Assembly (NCBI GenBank): GCA_030704615.1
Contig: CM060731.1
Location: 16,058,001 to 16,122,000 of the forward strand
Direction of reading: 5' to 3'
Length of the DNA: 64,000 bases
From: Takakia lepidozioides
Lineage: Eukaryota; Streptophyta; Takakiopsida; Takakiales; Takakiaceae
Shown here: in pieces, positions 12,309-27,300 of the stretch
Layout: every line of letters starts with the position of its first letter
How positions within the stretch are numbered: position 1 is the stretch's first letter
The notes under the pieces: generated by a model
What the model was told of the DNA's origin: nothing
The model's input: the letters and a program-made list of their open reading frames with translations, nothing else
The model's database searches: none
Made by a program: the position numbers and the translations under genes

Positions 12309-15300
12309 ATGTTGAGGCATGTGCTTTTTCGAAAGATGAAAAGCAACTTGTGGCAGCTTGCAACTTCGGTGAAAATGGGTCGGTGCTCTATTGCTGGGAA
12401 ATCAAACATGCTAGGGCAAGACACGCCTTTCCTTCCTCTGCCTTCCTCCCCCGACAATTAGTCTATGTTTGTGATTCAAGTCAAGGTGGTGAAAACTTAA
12501 GTCCTACATCTCTTGATTGATGGCTGTCAAAAATATCATACTCAAGGAGGAATCTGGAACTAGGGGTACAGGAAAGAATCACCCACATGTGGGAACTGTA
12601 TGAAGTCTACTAATGGAGTAGCAGGCATTTGCCCTCAAAATTTCAATGACCATTCTGCAAATAGAAGACATGGTTAGCATGTATCGGTTGCTACTAGGTA
12701 GGGCTTGGTTGCAGCAAGCCTCCTCCATTATTGAGGCAACAACACTTTCACAATACACCAAGAAAGAAACACCTTTACTATTGCCATAAATGACCTCAGG
12801 CCTTGGATCTTGGGCCTCCCCAGATGTCCTTTTTTTCTGTCGATCTTCTCTCTCTCTTATGTCATGATATCTGGAAAATGTTCCTGGATCAATGTTCTAT
12901 ATCAAGGTAAGTCTTACGACCGATGTCAGCCCTGACAGAGGTAGGTTCTGTCCCTTTGTGTTCCGCTCAAACTGGGCGCGGGGTCAATGGCCACAAGGCT
13001 ACGGCAAACAACGTCTTATGAGTACATTCTCATGTCATGCAGACTAGCCGGAGAATGTCTTCTCACCCAAATTCTTTTCTTCCATAGGCTCTCTGAGTCT
13101 CCCATGAAGGATATGAAGTTAACTGCTTTCTTTCTGCCCTTTCCACATGACATCTGTGGGAGATTCAACTGTCCATTCCATGATATCCAATCTCTCACGG
13201 AGGTTTTCCATTACGAGGATCAGAAATGGTTGACAGCTTACCTGCATGAGGGGTTGACTTCTAGACAATCCCTTGAGCAATAGTTGCTTTTGGGCTGCTT
13301 GTGGAGGGCCCCTGTCTCTTTTTGTTTTTCATGTCTCTTGTCCCATAAGCTCTTTGAGCCTCTGTGGACGTTATAAAGTACCATTTCATCTGATATCTCT
13401 GTAAGGGCATTGGGGAGGTTTAGGGTGGTCTCTCACAGTCACTGGATAGAGGCTGGTAAGTGAGGACGGCCTGTGTCCCGCTTGTGCTGGAAACAACAGG
13501 GAAATTGAAAGTGAGAACATTTCTTCTTTCACTGTCCTCACTACGATGAGATATGTGGGAGATTCTATTGTCTATTCCGAGATACCCAGTCTCTCAGAGG
13601 TCTTACCTTACAAGGATCAGAAATGCTTAGCAGCATATCTGCATGAGGCGCTGACTCTTAGACAATCCCTTTGAATCCTTTTGGGCCGCTTGTGGAGGGC
13701 CCCTCACTCTTTCTTGTTTCATGCTTTCTCTTGTCCCATAAGCTCTATGAGCTTTCCGCAGACGTTATGAAGTACCGTTTCATTTCATTTCATTTCATTT
13801 CTTTGTCCCCTGCAAAGAATTCAAAAGTATAAAGTTTTAACACTTCTGTTTGTGCATCTTCGCACAGGAGTTGTATAGCACATTGTTTCCGCATGAGGTG
13901 ACACACGTAACAGTGAACCCCGAGGATTCAGAGGAGTTTGGAAGCAGTGGTATGTGCATGTTCAGTGAGCTTTTCTGCTGCTTATTTCTTGAGGAAACAG
14001 AACATCTCATTCACCAAAGTCAGTGACAAATGTGGAAAGCAAGTCTGTGGAAAGGAGGATCCAGATACTAGGTAATCAGTGTTTGCTTCTTTCATATGGT
14101 ACACTGGAGCAGTGGAAGGGATACAGAACATGGAGTCCAGGGCAGATGGATATCCCTTTTAGCCTGGATCTAAGGGCTCTTCTTCATCTTACCTTTCATA
14201 TTCTAGAGCAGTGTGCTCCTGGCAACATGATGTCCCACCAAACCTTCTGATAAACGCAATGCTGAACTTGAAAAGTGACCTACATCTCCCTGATGCAGTC
14301 GTCACTTTGCCTTAAATGATTCAGTTTGATTCAATCTATGGTATAGGAAGGTAATAGAGCGCGGGTGTTGTGCATACGTTTAATGTCTAACTGCATTTGC
14401 TCTATTCCCTATCACTTCAGTGAAAGGTCTAAAGTTACAGAACACCTATTTCCAGTGCAGGTCCTACACACTTCAAATTGTGGAGTAGGAAGGAGAATGC
14501 CAAAAAGGATAACATAGTGGAGGGCTTGCAAGGGCGTAAGGGTACCAAAGTCACATTTACAGGCCATATCTGGCTTACTGATAACAGCATTGCACTCGCA
14601 ACTGCGGATGACATCATCTTTATTGTGAGCGAAAGCATGGTCCAACTCGTATGTCCCAGCTTACAACCCAGGACATTCAAATTTTCATCATTCAGAAATA
14701 TACAGACACAGGATGATGCCCATGTGAGAAAAGTGTGGTCAAGTCAAGTAGTAGCTATATTATGATGCATGGAATCAATGGGTTTCTGTCTGGTGGTCCT
14801 TAAGAAACGATTTGTAAACACGTTACTGCTTGATGACTAAAATCATGTCTTGATAGATGTACAGGTTGCTGCCACAGTATTTGTCACGTTCCACCGTCTT
14901 TTGACGAGCAATAACTGTACCCACACGGCTTTTCTTGTAAAGGACGCATGAACAGTCCATCTTGGGGTGTCTGTGCACAGTGGTCAGAAACATTCACTCT
15001 TTGGGGTAATTGTCATTCAGTAAAGGTGGCACTGCATTCAAAGAGCTGTTTTCTTTTCTAGTAGGCACATTAAAGTCCGAAGTTGGATAGGCTGAACAGT
15101 TTTGATGTTGGTGGATTGTCAATGGATAGAGGTTATTTGAAACTGGCAACACTTTGTGCCTTGCTCCCACATATCGAGGTTTCTACACCGGCCGAGAGGA
15201 TGGAGTTATCACCCAATACACAGGCTTTGAGTTTGTCAAGCTGAAAAAGATGGTGAGTAACTCTTTCATATGTATATGATAGCCCATTTTGCGGTCAGTG

Positions 15301-18300
15301 CAGCTTGTCTATGGTGAATCTTGCAACTGATTTTCCTCTGAAGATTGTTGACCAAAATCTGTAACCATACAGCTTCTATATCAATATGACATTTTTTGTC
15401 AGTGGAGCTTTGTGAACTTTGCAAATTATCTTTAATGTATTGAGGATTATTGACTGAATCTGTAATCGTACTGTTTCCATATCCATACGGTAGCTCATTT
15501 TCAGTCAGTGGAGATTTCTGCAAACGTGGATCTTGCAAATTATTTTACTTGCTGAATGTGCCGAGGATTGCTGAAAACAATTTGTAGCCAAACAGTCTGG
15601 TTGTTCTGTAATACATGAACTCAATTATACAAGAATCTTCTCTTGAAGAAAGGAGCTCCTTGTATAGGGATTTTCTTGGGTTCAGGATCCATGGGATAAC
15701 ACCTCTGATCTGCTAGAAATCTACCATCTTGTTGTTCTGTTTTAAGTGGGCATGTTGGTCAACTAGACTAATCAATGCTAGAGTTTTGGTTGAAGGTCTT
15801 AATTCACTCAGGGAACCAAAGGTTGGTTGTGTTTGTGTGCGAGCTTTCAGGAAGGTACTGCTGACCCTTACATTGAGGTTGCAGGCACCTCTGTAGCAAG
15901 GTTCATCTCTCTCCCTCCTTATCCTACTACATTTTTCTGTCTCCTCAGCTGCCATGCTTTAGTGTGATTGGCAATTGCCTACAAGCCAGTAGTGTTGTTA
16001 CAACATGTGGGTGCCAGGAAAACTACTGAGGGCATCAAAGAGGGTGCTAGCCCAATACGCAGAAATGAGAGAAGGGGAACCGCCAGGACATTAATGAGCA
16101 AGGAAAGCAGAATGGGACAATAACATAGGCAAGCAGTCACTGATTCCCACACTTGCATTTGGAACCATCTGTAGTAAAGCTCAAGCCTGCAATAAGCTTG
16201 GGTCTCATGGAGCTCACATTGGCACATAAGCTTTGTACGTGTAGTGTCCATGGCTGGAAGCTCACATGCAAAGTATGTCTTCCTCAATATTTTGCCAAGG
16301 CATTGGCAATGAGATTGCAACCCCTCCTCCCCTCCTCCCCTCCATTATCAGACCAGGTCAGACTGGATTAATCTAAAATAGACTTGACAAAGTGTTCTTG
16401 CAAATCATGACGTGTTGGATCATATGCATAGAATAGATTACACATTGGGCTCAAAATCCTGCAATTTCAAGCTCAACAAACAAAGCTTGTTTGAAGAAGT
16501 TCCAATGGGTGCATGAACTGGCCCAGCAGCAGATGCTTGCAAGCCAGTAATTGAGAGAAGGGTGGCCAGCATCACCTTCTAAAACATAGCTTAATTTGAT
16601 ACTATGTCAGCAAAATAGACCTCCTTTATCTCAACTGTGCTAAGTTCACACAGTAAATTTAACGTGGATTGAGTGAGGATTGCAATTGCACGTGAGTCCA
16701 TTTTGTGCTCAGAGTTCATTTTGCAAGCTAGCTGTTAGCTTAGTGTAGATAAGACTTAGTCCATCAGGGATTGTATACCAAGTGGGGAAAAGGGGACCTG
16801 GCCTTAATGCAAAGTGACTCCATGACGTGAGGATTTGTAGGACAGAACATGAATACCCGAGTTGTTGAAGTTAAAGAGTGCGCTACCTCATGCTACCTCA
16901 TTTCATCCATGTGAAGCTCTATAGACAAAAGAGCAACAAACACTTTTGAAGGATGTTCTCTATGAGCTGTTTGCTAATAGAATCTGGTCATGCTCCCTGC
17001 GGCCTCAGTAAAAAGTAGGTTCCCATGTAAAGCTGTGGATATTGGATATGCAGTGGGTTTGAGCCAATCTCGACACTTCTGGTCGCTCGCAAAATGGATC
17101 GAGTGGTCTTTATTGTGGAGGTGAATAGCTCAATCCTGATGCTTGGGTTCTATCCGCTCAATGGTAACATATGCGATCAGGGAAAGTCGAAGTCCATGGT
17201 ATATACTATCGAGCTTCTCAATTACTGAGGCATGGACAGAGTGAAGAAGGCTGTGCCTTCTTTCTAATGGTTTCTAACATGATAACAGATCAGTTTGATG
17301 ATTTATCTTATAAAAGAAGTGTAGATGTACTTGTCTCATTTTCCAGTCACGCCTCATCAAACAATTGGAAATCTTGCAGGGTGAGAATGTGGTTCAGCTG
17401 AATCTAGATGCAAGTGAGGAGCCCATTAATGGAAGTGATCCAACTTTAGCTTCCAGAATGTCAGGTACTTAACAATGTCTCTGCTGTTGTGGAAAGTATT
17501 CTAACAGTCACATATCTACTTGGTCATTAGAGTGTTGAAGAAACCCTGTGGCGATGACTTCAGGAGGATGATTTTTGCTAGCCTCCTGGCTGGAAGTTAG
17601 TGAGAAACTTAGAGGGTGTTTGGAGCACCTTCTATGGCTACTAATGGGTGCCACTCACACGACTTCAGTCCTGAATCACCATTGTACATTTTTGTGGTTA
17701 ATTGCATGGTCCTTCTTCAAATCTGAAAATAAACGCTTCATTTAGCATACTCCTTTTACCTCTGTGTTTGTCATGGTATGTCCAAAAGTGTTGAACTCCT
17801 ATCCCCAACTTTGCTTGTACCTTTGTCAAGTTTCTTTGATGGCAGGAGAGAAACTGAAATTGAAGAACACTTCTTCTTTCACTATCCTTATAGGCACGAG
17901 GCAGAATCTTAGACATTCCCTTGATCGATAGTTGTCTTTGGGCTGCTTGTTCGAGGCCCCACTGTTTCATGCTCTGTCTTGCCCCATAAGCTCTTTGAGA
18001 TTTCCGTGGATGTTATAGTGTATCATTTGATTTGATTTCTTTCCATCGCGGACCTACTATATTCACACATATTGCTGAAAAGTGTGGGATGGCCAGTGTT
18101 CACGGTGGGTGCTGTGACAGACATGGATGTGTGCTTGCAGCGCATGCTGATCATGACTTGTGGCAAGGACAAGGTGGTGCGCCTCTGGAGTTATGCTCGA
18201 CTAATCTGTGAGATGTCATGCATGTATGTATAATCGTCTTGACTATTGAACCTTGCTGAACGCTTCTTTTTTTGTGGCCACTTTGGCTGGAGCAGAAAAG

Positions 18301-21300
18301 TGAAAGGAGGATGGAGCCAGATGGGATGAGAGCAGAATGGGGGGCACGGATGTGGTTGAGCTGGCTTAATTTACTTGAATATGTGACAGTCATTTCTGGC
18401 CTTGTGTATTTGCTTTAGGAAGCCCTTAACTGGAATTTGAAAATGAAGTGATTATCTATTGCAGAATTGAGACCCAAAGACAGTGCCAGCTTTCAGCATT
18501 GGCTCACGTTTCACAAACTGAGAAAATAGGGGTGGCCTGAAGGGTCTCGTGGACCACTCACACCAGGGTTATCTTTCCTTTCTGAGGATGAAGTGCCACC
18601 AAGGACCGAGCACCTTTTCACAATGCTGCTTTCATGGACGAAAATGCTAAGCTGTGGAGAGTGATTAGTTGTTTCATTTCTGTAACAACCAAGCTGACTG
18701 TGTCACTAGGGGACGGATCGACACTGTGTTAACCAATCCGGGATTTGTAAATACTGGTTGTGACCTGCACATAATTGCAGGTTTGACGAAGAGCCGCTGG
18801 CTGTGGCCATCAGTGGCTATCAGATGGTTGTGGGATTCTCCAATTCAATAAAGGTCTATTGCCTCCTGGCGGAAATGTACGTGTTTTACTTGTGAAGTCT
18901 TCATAGTGGCTCATTATCAGGGGCAGCAACCTATATTTGTACATGACTTGCAGCCTGACAACTCTTTTGGAAGCCCAAACAGGCCACTATGTTCTGTTAG
19001 CAGCTAGAGATGGCCACACCCTGTGCTAGCCTCTCTGGAGAAGAGTGGCGAGGACCATTTTCTGTCATTCATATTCAATGACACATCAGAGCTTAAGCTT
19101 TTCCTCATCCACCATAACAATTAACGTAACTATTCTTTTGTTGTATGTAGATCCATGTTTATCTGCAGTCTGCCCTTTCCAAGTCTATGAATGCTGTTCA
19201 TATTCTAGTAGTTGTAAATCTGAATACGATGCATTGTCTCAGTTTCCTTTTTTCAGCCAAAAAGAAATTAATCTGCAGTAAATTGCACATGTGACACAGG
19301 CAAGTGCTTTTAACAGAAATCCCCATGAAGGAGGTTCAGCAAATGAGGTGGAGTCCCAGTGGACACATGCTGGCAGTGACCTCAGAAAAAGACATTGTCT
19401 TGTTTTCAACATACACTTGGAAAATTATAATGACATTGAAGGTTCAGTGGCACTTTTTTTGGTCAAGGATCGTTTCTTATAGTCTTCTGCTTCAGCTAGA
19501 CAAGTCTTCTTAGAATCTCTGCAACCTGTGTAACCTCCTATATTTCCAGCTAGACAAGTCTTCATTAAAACCTGCAACGTGTGAATGCTATTATGAATGC
19601 CATTTAAGAATCGTAGCGAGGTAATTTCCAGCTTTTCCTTGGGATGGGAAGTAGGGCACTGAAGTAACGGCACTGGGGTTGATTTAAGAACTCAATGCTT
19701 TTGGGCACATCCGCCCTTTCACCCTTGAAAGCAATAGAACAAGCTCACAAATCATTGAGATGCTTGAAATATTTTTGGTACTGTTCCTAGGAAGCATAAT
19801 ACAGGGGTTTCTTTTCTCTAGGCTCTTCCTCAATGTATATGTGAGGTCCCCATGGCTGGAGATTGCTTTGGGCTTCCAGGTGGTTCCGTACACTTGTAGG
19901 CATCAATATTTGCTGCACATTTGGTGTTGTTTCATGATATGTATCTCTTCTGATATAGCTCCTTTCCATCTTTCTTTCTTTAAATGGAAGTTCTATCAAT
20001 GAGTCGTTGACTTCAAGAAGAGACAAGTCTGTGTCCTTGTAGAACAAAGTATTCTGATCTACATGATGTAGAAGAACTAATTGAGGAAAGACAGTTAGGG
20101 CACTTGGCTTCAGGTTATTGTGCTGAAATAGAGAAAGGATGGCATTAGTTTGTATAGTGGTAATCACTGGAAGGCTGGGATTGGGTCCTTGCCAGGGTCA
20201 CATGGCTGCTGTCTCTTCAATTGCATGGTCATCGGATTCCATTTACCTCTCATCAGCAGGCGCAGATGGAACTGTTTACTCCTGGTTTATGGACAGGCTC
20301 AACGCCTATGCAGAATGTCTTTCTAAGGGATCTGAGTACTCATCCATTCTTTATGACCAGAGCCGATTTTCCATATATGCATGTGGCCCTGACATACCAT
20401 TGCGAGCGATTGGGACTGAGAAGAGAGTTGCGTCCCGAGTTGTCCTACTCGAGATGCTGGCAGATGATGATTCCCCGGTGGAGCTGGACCCTGATGAGGA
20501 TGAGGCCAGTGGGTCTCGCTGGGTCCACCACATTTACAGGTTTGCTGAGCATTTAATAGTAGTTGTAATTGGTTCTTAGTGTAGTCCTGTATTTCTGGCT
20601 CTGTAGAAAATGTGGCAGAACTTTGGATTCTCAAGGACGATATCTTGTCATTTTCTGTGTCCCAAGAAGACGGAACAAATCCATTTGTCCAGTACAACAG
20701 TACATTATGGCAACTCATGATGTACATGTTAGGTACCGCCTGCCAATCTGATCCTGCAAAACGTTGAGTAATTGCAGCAGAAGGAAGTGTCTGGCCTACA
20801 TGTGCCAGGGCATACAATCTGTGTTTAGAAGATTTGAGCTTTGAAGATCTAGACTTGTAAGCTAGTAATAGAGGGTGAGTCTATAGAAGAGCAATAGGTA
20901 ATCAACTAGGAGGTACGAATATTTTTGGGCCTGTCTTAGGACCAGTCCTGAATGGGAGAACAGAGGTACTGAATTTTCTTTTGAGGGTAGGTGTTGCTTG
21001 TCTTCCTTGAATATCCAGGTCCCTATGACTATCAAACATCTATTGAGTGCGTGTTTCAATAATTGACAGGGCTTCCATTACATGTGAAATGAGGTCGAGG
21101 GGCGTGACACGAATTGCAGGTATGTTTGGAAGGGGATTGCTGATTGCAACAACAGACATGGGAGAACTCCTTCTGTATGCTTTGCCACTTTTAAAAGAAA
21201 AGACGGCCCCTATCTGGGAAGAGCATATCAATGCAGGTAACCATCGCCATACACAATCACATGGAGTTTAAGGTGACGTATAAGGCTCCATTCTTGGTGT

Positions 21301-24300
21301 TCAGCTGATTGTCTAGGTCTAAGCAAAAGGAAATGAAATGAAATGGAAAGAGAGAATGGAGCTTTATAGTATCGACAGGAAGCTGAAAGAGCTTATGCAA
21401 CAGAGGAGAAAAGAAAACAGAACAGAAAAGTGGGGCCCCCAACATGCAGCCACCGCAACTGTAAAACTACAATTCAAGCTTGACTGATTCCCTAATGTGG
21501 AGATCCTTATGTGATTATGCAGCAAACCATCTCTAAGTGTCATAATGGAAAACTTTGTCAGGGAGTGACTGTCCCTAAAAAGGCAGAGGTAGCGGATTTC
21601 ATAGCAGAGAGGACAGCAATAGAAGAAATGCCCCTCTGCCTCAATCTCTGTTTATTGCAATCAGGGCCTAGGCTTTCGGCTTGAGACTGCCTAGTGGTGA
21701 CATGCCAAGCCTTGTATCGATTTGATCTGGAAATGTGTGTGGACCTGGGACAGACCAGACAGTAGGGGCTGTTATAACATCTAATTTGGGTGAATGCCTG
21801 TCTCTGATTGCCAATTTCCTTACTGGCCTGTCTAGGTTCAATCACGGGGTTGGCTGTAGACGAGAGGCACAGCTTGGTATTATTGGCATCAGACAAAGGC
21901 TTCATCATGATGTTCATGATACAGACAGGGCTGCCAAGGTTCTTCTCTGATGGACCTGCTCCTCCAAGTCCCTGTGGGTTACTACCAGTCGGTGAAAACG
22001 ACCTCGTCAATCTCCTTCAGATGAGGCGCACTGAGCTTGAGGATTCCAAACGAGCATCCCAGGTGCTAGTCCACCCCATTGAGATTCAAGTCAAAAGTTT
22101 GGGAAATCTGAGATTTCGTTTTGAAAAGATAATAAAATTGTTGAAGTCTGCACTAAATCCTGTCTGGTTCAAGCTGTAGACAGTCATCCTTGGCCGTTTC
22201 TCGTAATGCTTTTTTCTTCCTTTTTTTCTAGTGGGGGTAAGAATTGGGGCAAGATTGAACACTTACATCAATTAAAGGAGAGAATGCCTTGGCAAGCGAA
22301 GAAAGGCCTACATTAGGTCAGCAAGTGATGACAACTGGGCCTCTATACTGTGGCCAGCCTGCTCTTCAAAACAACAAGGCCAACACCACAACAGAGGTTC
22401 ACCAAGGCCAAGAAATGCAAAGGCTTAGAGCTGGTAACCTTTAAGATAAGCCAACCATGACCAGTCAGCACTAATCGGCAGATTGTGCAGCCCGAGCCTG
22501 AAGCATAAAAGAACTTGGAAGCTCCTTTTCTTCTCTCTATCCTGTTCCAGGCTTTGTACTTGGAAACCCATGTTTTCTGTAAACCTTGAACGTCGCCACA
22601 GGTGCCTCATAGACCAAGCGCCTGGGTTAGTTGAAGTATATAGGAGAAATCAAGGTAATTGGGTGAACCAGTTACTTAATGTCTGGTACCTAGGAACTTT
22701 TGTGTCCTTGGGCAACTGCGTTGCCTGGTTACGGCCATTAGAAGGTGTCCACATTCCAGACGAAGGCATTAGCCCTTTGGGGTGAATGACACCATAAGTT
22801 ACGACTGCTTAGGCAAGAGTCTTGCTCTTTCACTTTAGGAGAAATCAAACCTCCTCCAAGAAACTTCTATCCAATACAACATGTTATGAAAATGCATCAA
22901 AATCCTAGCACCCAACTTGTTCAGCTCCAACATAGTGCAACGGTTGTGTGCTTGAAAGAACTTCACACCTCGTCCGGCTTAGAAAGTTCTGAAAATGAGA
23001 ACTGCCTAAAGGCTCCTTAAGCAGATGGGGCCCAAATAAAAAAAGAGACCAAGGGAAATTTCAAGGCAGGAAGGGGCAGGTGTGATGAAGTGCAAGGATT
23101 CTATAAGGGTGGTCGAATTGACAAGTAAAATAAGGCCAACACAAGGAATTTGATGGCAGGAAAGCAAACACAAGGGCACCCCCTCACAGCCAAAACGACC
23201 AGCTAGCAACCAGCCTAAGCAGGAGCTAGAATGACAGATCAAGATTATAGTTGCAGTTACTTTAGTCACTTCTCATTTCTATCTGTATAGGATAATCACA
23301 CCATATGATGGTGATTCAATGCAAAAGGCCTGTCAAAGTAAGGGAAAGTATAAGAGCTGCAGATCCAACTAACTTCTTCACCATGGTGTTCATGTCAAAG
23401 TTCAAGGGAGTTTAGGATAGGAACTTTGTTGACCTAAACACAGTGGCTTTGTAATAGACTATTTGTCGTTTCTTTCTGTCAGAGAAACTGCATCCTGATG
23501 TCTGCTACTCCTATGTGATGTTTTCCACATCTGTCACCAGGTCTTTGGGCTGTTACAGAGTGGTACTTACGTTGGGGTTCTCTCTTTTTCTTTTTCATTT
23601 ACTGGAAGAGATGCAAGTTTTTATCATTAAACATTTAGGGGACAAATTGTGTGAAAGTGCAAGTTCGAAGGAGGCAGGACTAAAGCCACAAGGTGCATAC
23701 AAACAAAGTCCACTATGGAAAGCAAACAGGTTTGGGGTCTTGTAAAGAAATTTAGCTGAAGTTTGCATCTTTTTCTTCTCAGGAATGCAGGCTGAAGCTG
23801 AAGAAGGAAGTCGACGCCCTGCTCTGCAAGGAGCAAATGAAGGAGCAGGAAAGGATGCTTGCAATGAAAGAGCAAGATGAACTGCACATGAATATTAAGA
23901 ATGACTATCTACAGAAGATCCAACTATTGGATCAGCGCCTTCAGATGGCAGAGACTGACAAGGAAACCACAATCCAGAGTTTGAGGGATGCTCATGCTTT
24001 AAATTTGAAGGGAATGCATGATTACTTTGAAGATAAGGTGTGATCAATTGTCAAACTAAGGCCTGTGTGCACCTTGTGATCCATACCAAACTATCTTCCC
24101 CATCTTTCTTACGCCTTTCCTTCCAGTCCTCCCCATGACCATACACGTCATTGGAACTTGTGAATAAGGTCCAAGGGGAAAGAACTTCATTATGTCTGCG
24201 GAAGGCCAGAGGACCCAAGGGGCAGAGAGCAGTAAGAACCATCCCTCTTCCTGTCTCAATGTGGAGGGTGTGGGAACCCACTCTGAATTTCTTAGCGCCC

Positions 24301-27300
24301 ATGTGAGGGGATGGAAAATATGGCTGAGAGGTAGGAAGCAGTGAGGAGGAAGAGAGATTGGGTACTCACTGGACTTTGCTTGCCATAGACTTAGGGCCAT
24401 ACACCCCAGACACAGTTTGGATGGGAAAGAAAGGAGTGAACTTTATTATAAAGTGCTGATGGCACACAGAAAACTAGAAAAGAACACAGAAAAGTGGGGT
24501 CCCCAATGGCCAAAAGAAAAGAAATGAAATAGTACTTTGATATGACCAAAGTCAAATGAAATGAAATGAAATGTACGTGAGTGTTCAACAATGGAAGTCT
24601 AGTTCTGAACATGTAGTTGATTCATGGTTTAGCTACTCATCTTTTTACACTCGACAAACATACTATCACCAGGGTTTGTAAGTAGTGTGTAAGCAGCAGT
24701 GTGTAAGCAATTTCAGGCACTCTTGGAAAAGAGAATGCACTGAAGTTGAATGCTCCACTCACATATCAGGCTGCCTACATCTCTGAAGAGCTTGTAGATT
24801 CTGAAATCGGAAGTCACTGAAGAAAGGTTGAGAAGATTCAGACAGCTTACAGTATGAGCTAACAGCTGAATGGGGCATTGACCTATCAGAAAATGAATGC
24901 AGGTAGAGCAGGAAGTGAAAAGGTCACAAACTGTACAGCTCAAAGCGCAAAGAGAAAGAGATGCCATGGAAGGTCTGATGAGGGATGCACAGCAGGTGTT
25001 CTTTGATAGAATGGAAACTATACACATTGAGTTGGAAGCTTTGGAGGCAGAGGCTGACTCAAAAGTCCAGAAAGCGGAACAGGTCCGCAACAAGGACCTT
25101 GACATGTACAAGGTTTGTCTCTCTGCCTTTCCCTGTGTCCTCATCTCTATTCTATGTCCTGTTATCTCTTTAGTTGCATGTGCTCATGATTGCTAGAGTA
25201 TTCTTGGGGCCCCTTAAGCTAATTGCAAGTTTATGTTTCTCTTTCTGTGTCTGTGATTCTACTATCATTTGTGGAGCACGAGGGACTCATTCTATGTGTG
25301 TCTCCATAATTGCTGAGAGGGTTTATTCTCGCCCTTTCTGTTATCAGACATTAAGCTACCCATCCCAGTCCTAGATGGATTGAGGCAATGCTTATAGCTA
25401 CATGACACAAATCCAGAGGGATTTAATGTACTAATGTAAAGCCTTTTAGGGCTGGTAATTTTCATGTGCCTCTCATAGAGCACCATTCCCCATCTTTCAC
25501 AAAATAATGATTATCCACACTGTGCTCTGACTTTGAGCTATGAGTGATGCCTGGTTTTTTTACTAGTTGTTTCTTTGTTTGTGACATGCTGTTCCTTGGG
25601 CTAACAGATGCAGGCTGGAGCACATGCTGGTAAGAGTGTCTCTCAATGCGACAGAGGTGTGATTTAGGACTGGGGAATTTTCGTTGGTTGTTTCTTTGTT
25701 TGTAACATGCTCATGCCACAAGCTCTTTGGCTAAAGGATTTAGGCTGAAGCATATGCTGGTATGTGTGTCTTAACATATTTCTGTCTGGCCTTGGCCCAT
25801 CTCCAGTATCTCCTGCCACCCACCCTCTGCCAGGAACTTCACAGATCATTATAGAACAAGCTGATTCAACAGGATGTGAAGACCATCCATGTCCTGTAGA
25901 CTCATGGTCAGGGACAGGACCCGTCTCCAAGCTATAGCTCTACAGGGATACACTTGTCTCAAGAGACAGTCAGTATCCTGTGCCAGAGTACTTGATCACT
26001 ACCCCATAATCTTAGGATTGAGACTGTAAGATGAATGAACCTGCCTCGGTTAGAGACTCTGTCCCAAGTGCACCAAATGGGAGAGGCAGGATGAACTTCA
26101 CTTCTTCTCTTTGCTCTCCAAGGTTCTTGTGGCTTTTGTTTATTTCTGCTCTGTCACATGGACCCTCTGGGTGTCCCTCGGTCTTCTCTATTTTTTGATG
26201 AAAGGGGCAGGATCCCACCTCAAACTGTTATAGAAGACCTCTACATGTAATAACTTAGAAAAGCATAAGAAAGCTACAGTTTGAAGAAGCTGAAATGGCA
26301 ATGAAAGATGGAGCCGAAGCCTTCCAGAACTAGCTGGAGACATGAGCTCTCTCCACCAGCACAAAGGACAAGGAGCTGCTCCAAAGGTCTCAAACAAATG
26401 CCCTTGTAAAACCACAAGTGTTAAGGGTCTGGAACTAACTTGAAGCAGATGCAACCTCCACCAGCATGCCACAGCACTGGGAGGCAGCCCCAGTTTCAAC
26501 ATTACATGAAGCACTTGCATACCTAGCCAAAAGGCCAGAAATGTCGAGCGAAGATTAAGGGATCTTCACTCTTGAACACCAATGGCAGGTCATGTAGGCT
26601 ACTGAAGATAGCAGTTTAAGGCAAAATGACTCTAAAAAGGAACTCCTGACCTTGGTTCTGGGGTCAACCTGAGCCTCCATCTTAGTTTCCTTTCAGGGTC
26701 AGAAAGGATAGAAGCCCTCTTGCTCATGGCTAGCATTGACATTTAGTTTTGAAGGGAAATGCTTGGGAGTTTACCTGAACAACTCAGTCCAACTTCGTGC
26801 AGCAATTTAAGCAGGATTTTTAAGATTCTCTGAGGAAATGCACATAAATGTTGGGGTAAAACTTGGATGCCCAGTCTTGCCCACTCTCTCCCAGAGCTGA
26901 TTGGTTAGTCCTCCTCAGTATACAACTTTTGTGAGGGGAGACCACTTCTTTTTCTTCTGCTCAGTATACAATGAGATAAGGGCAACTTGCTGTCCTTCCT
27001 ATTCAAAGGTCTTCAGTTACAAAGGCCAGAGCCATTAGCAAACCTACATGGAGCTTGGCCTCTAAACATTTTGAATGAAGCCGTCCAGAGCTTAAGTGTT
27101 TGAGACGGTTTCTGGTGTTGGAAGTCTTTTGGATCTACCATCTATACGCTATTCGCGCTTCCAGTAAAACATAAACTTTCTCCTCCTTTTCTCTACCTTC
27201 TTTTGTTCTTTCTTTCTTTTAGAGCACTTCTTCTTCTACTGCCCTCTATACTACGAGATCCGTGGGAGATTCCACTGTTTATTCAGTGGAACCCAAACTC

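Noticed and set aside
20323-20817. 164-codon antisense frame over a CFAP57 exon
   Set aside because: It overlaps a well-supported WD40 exon and shows no family resemblance.
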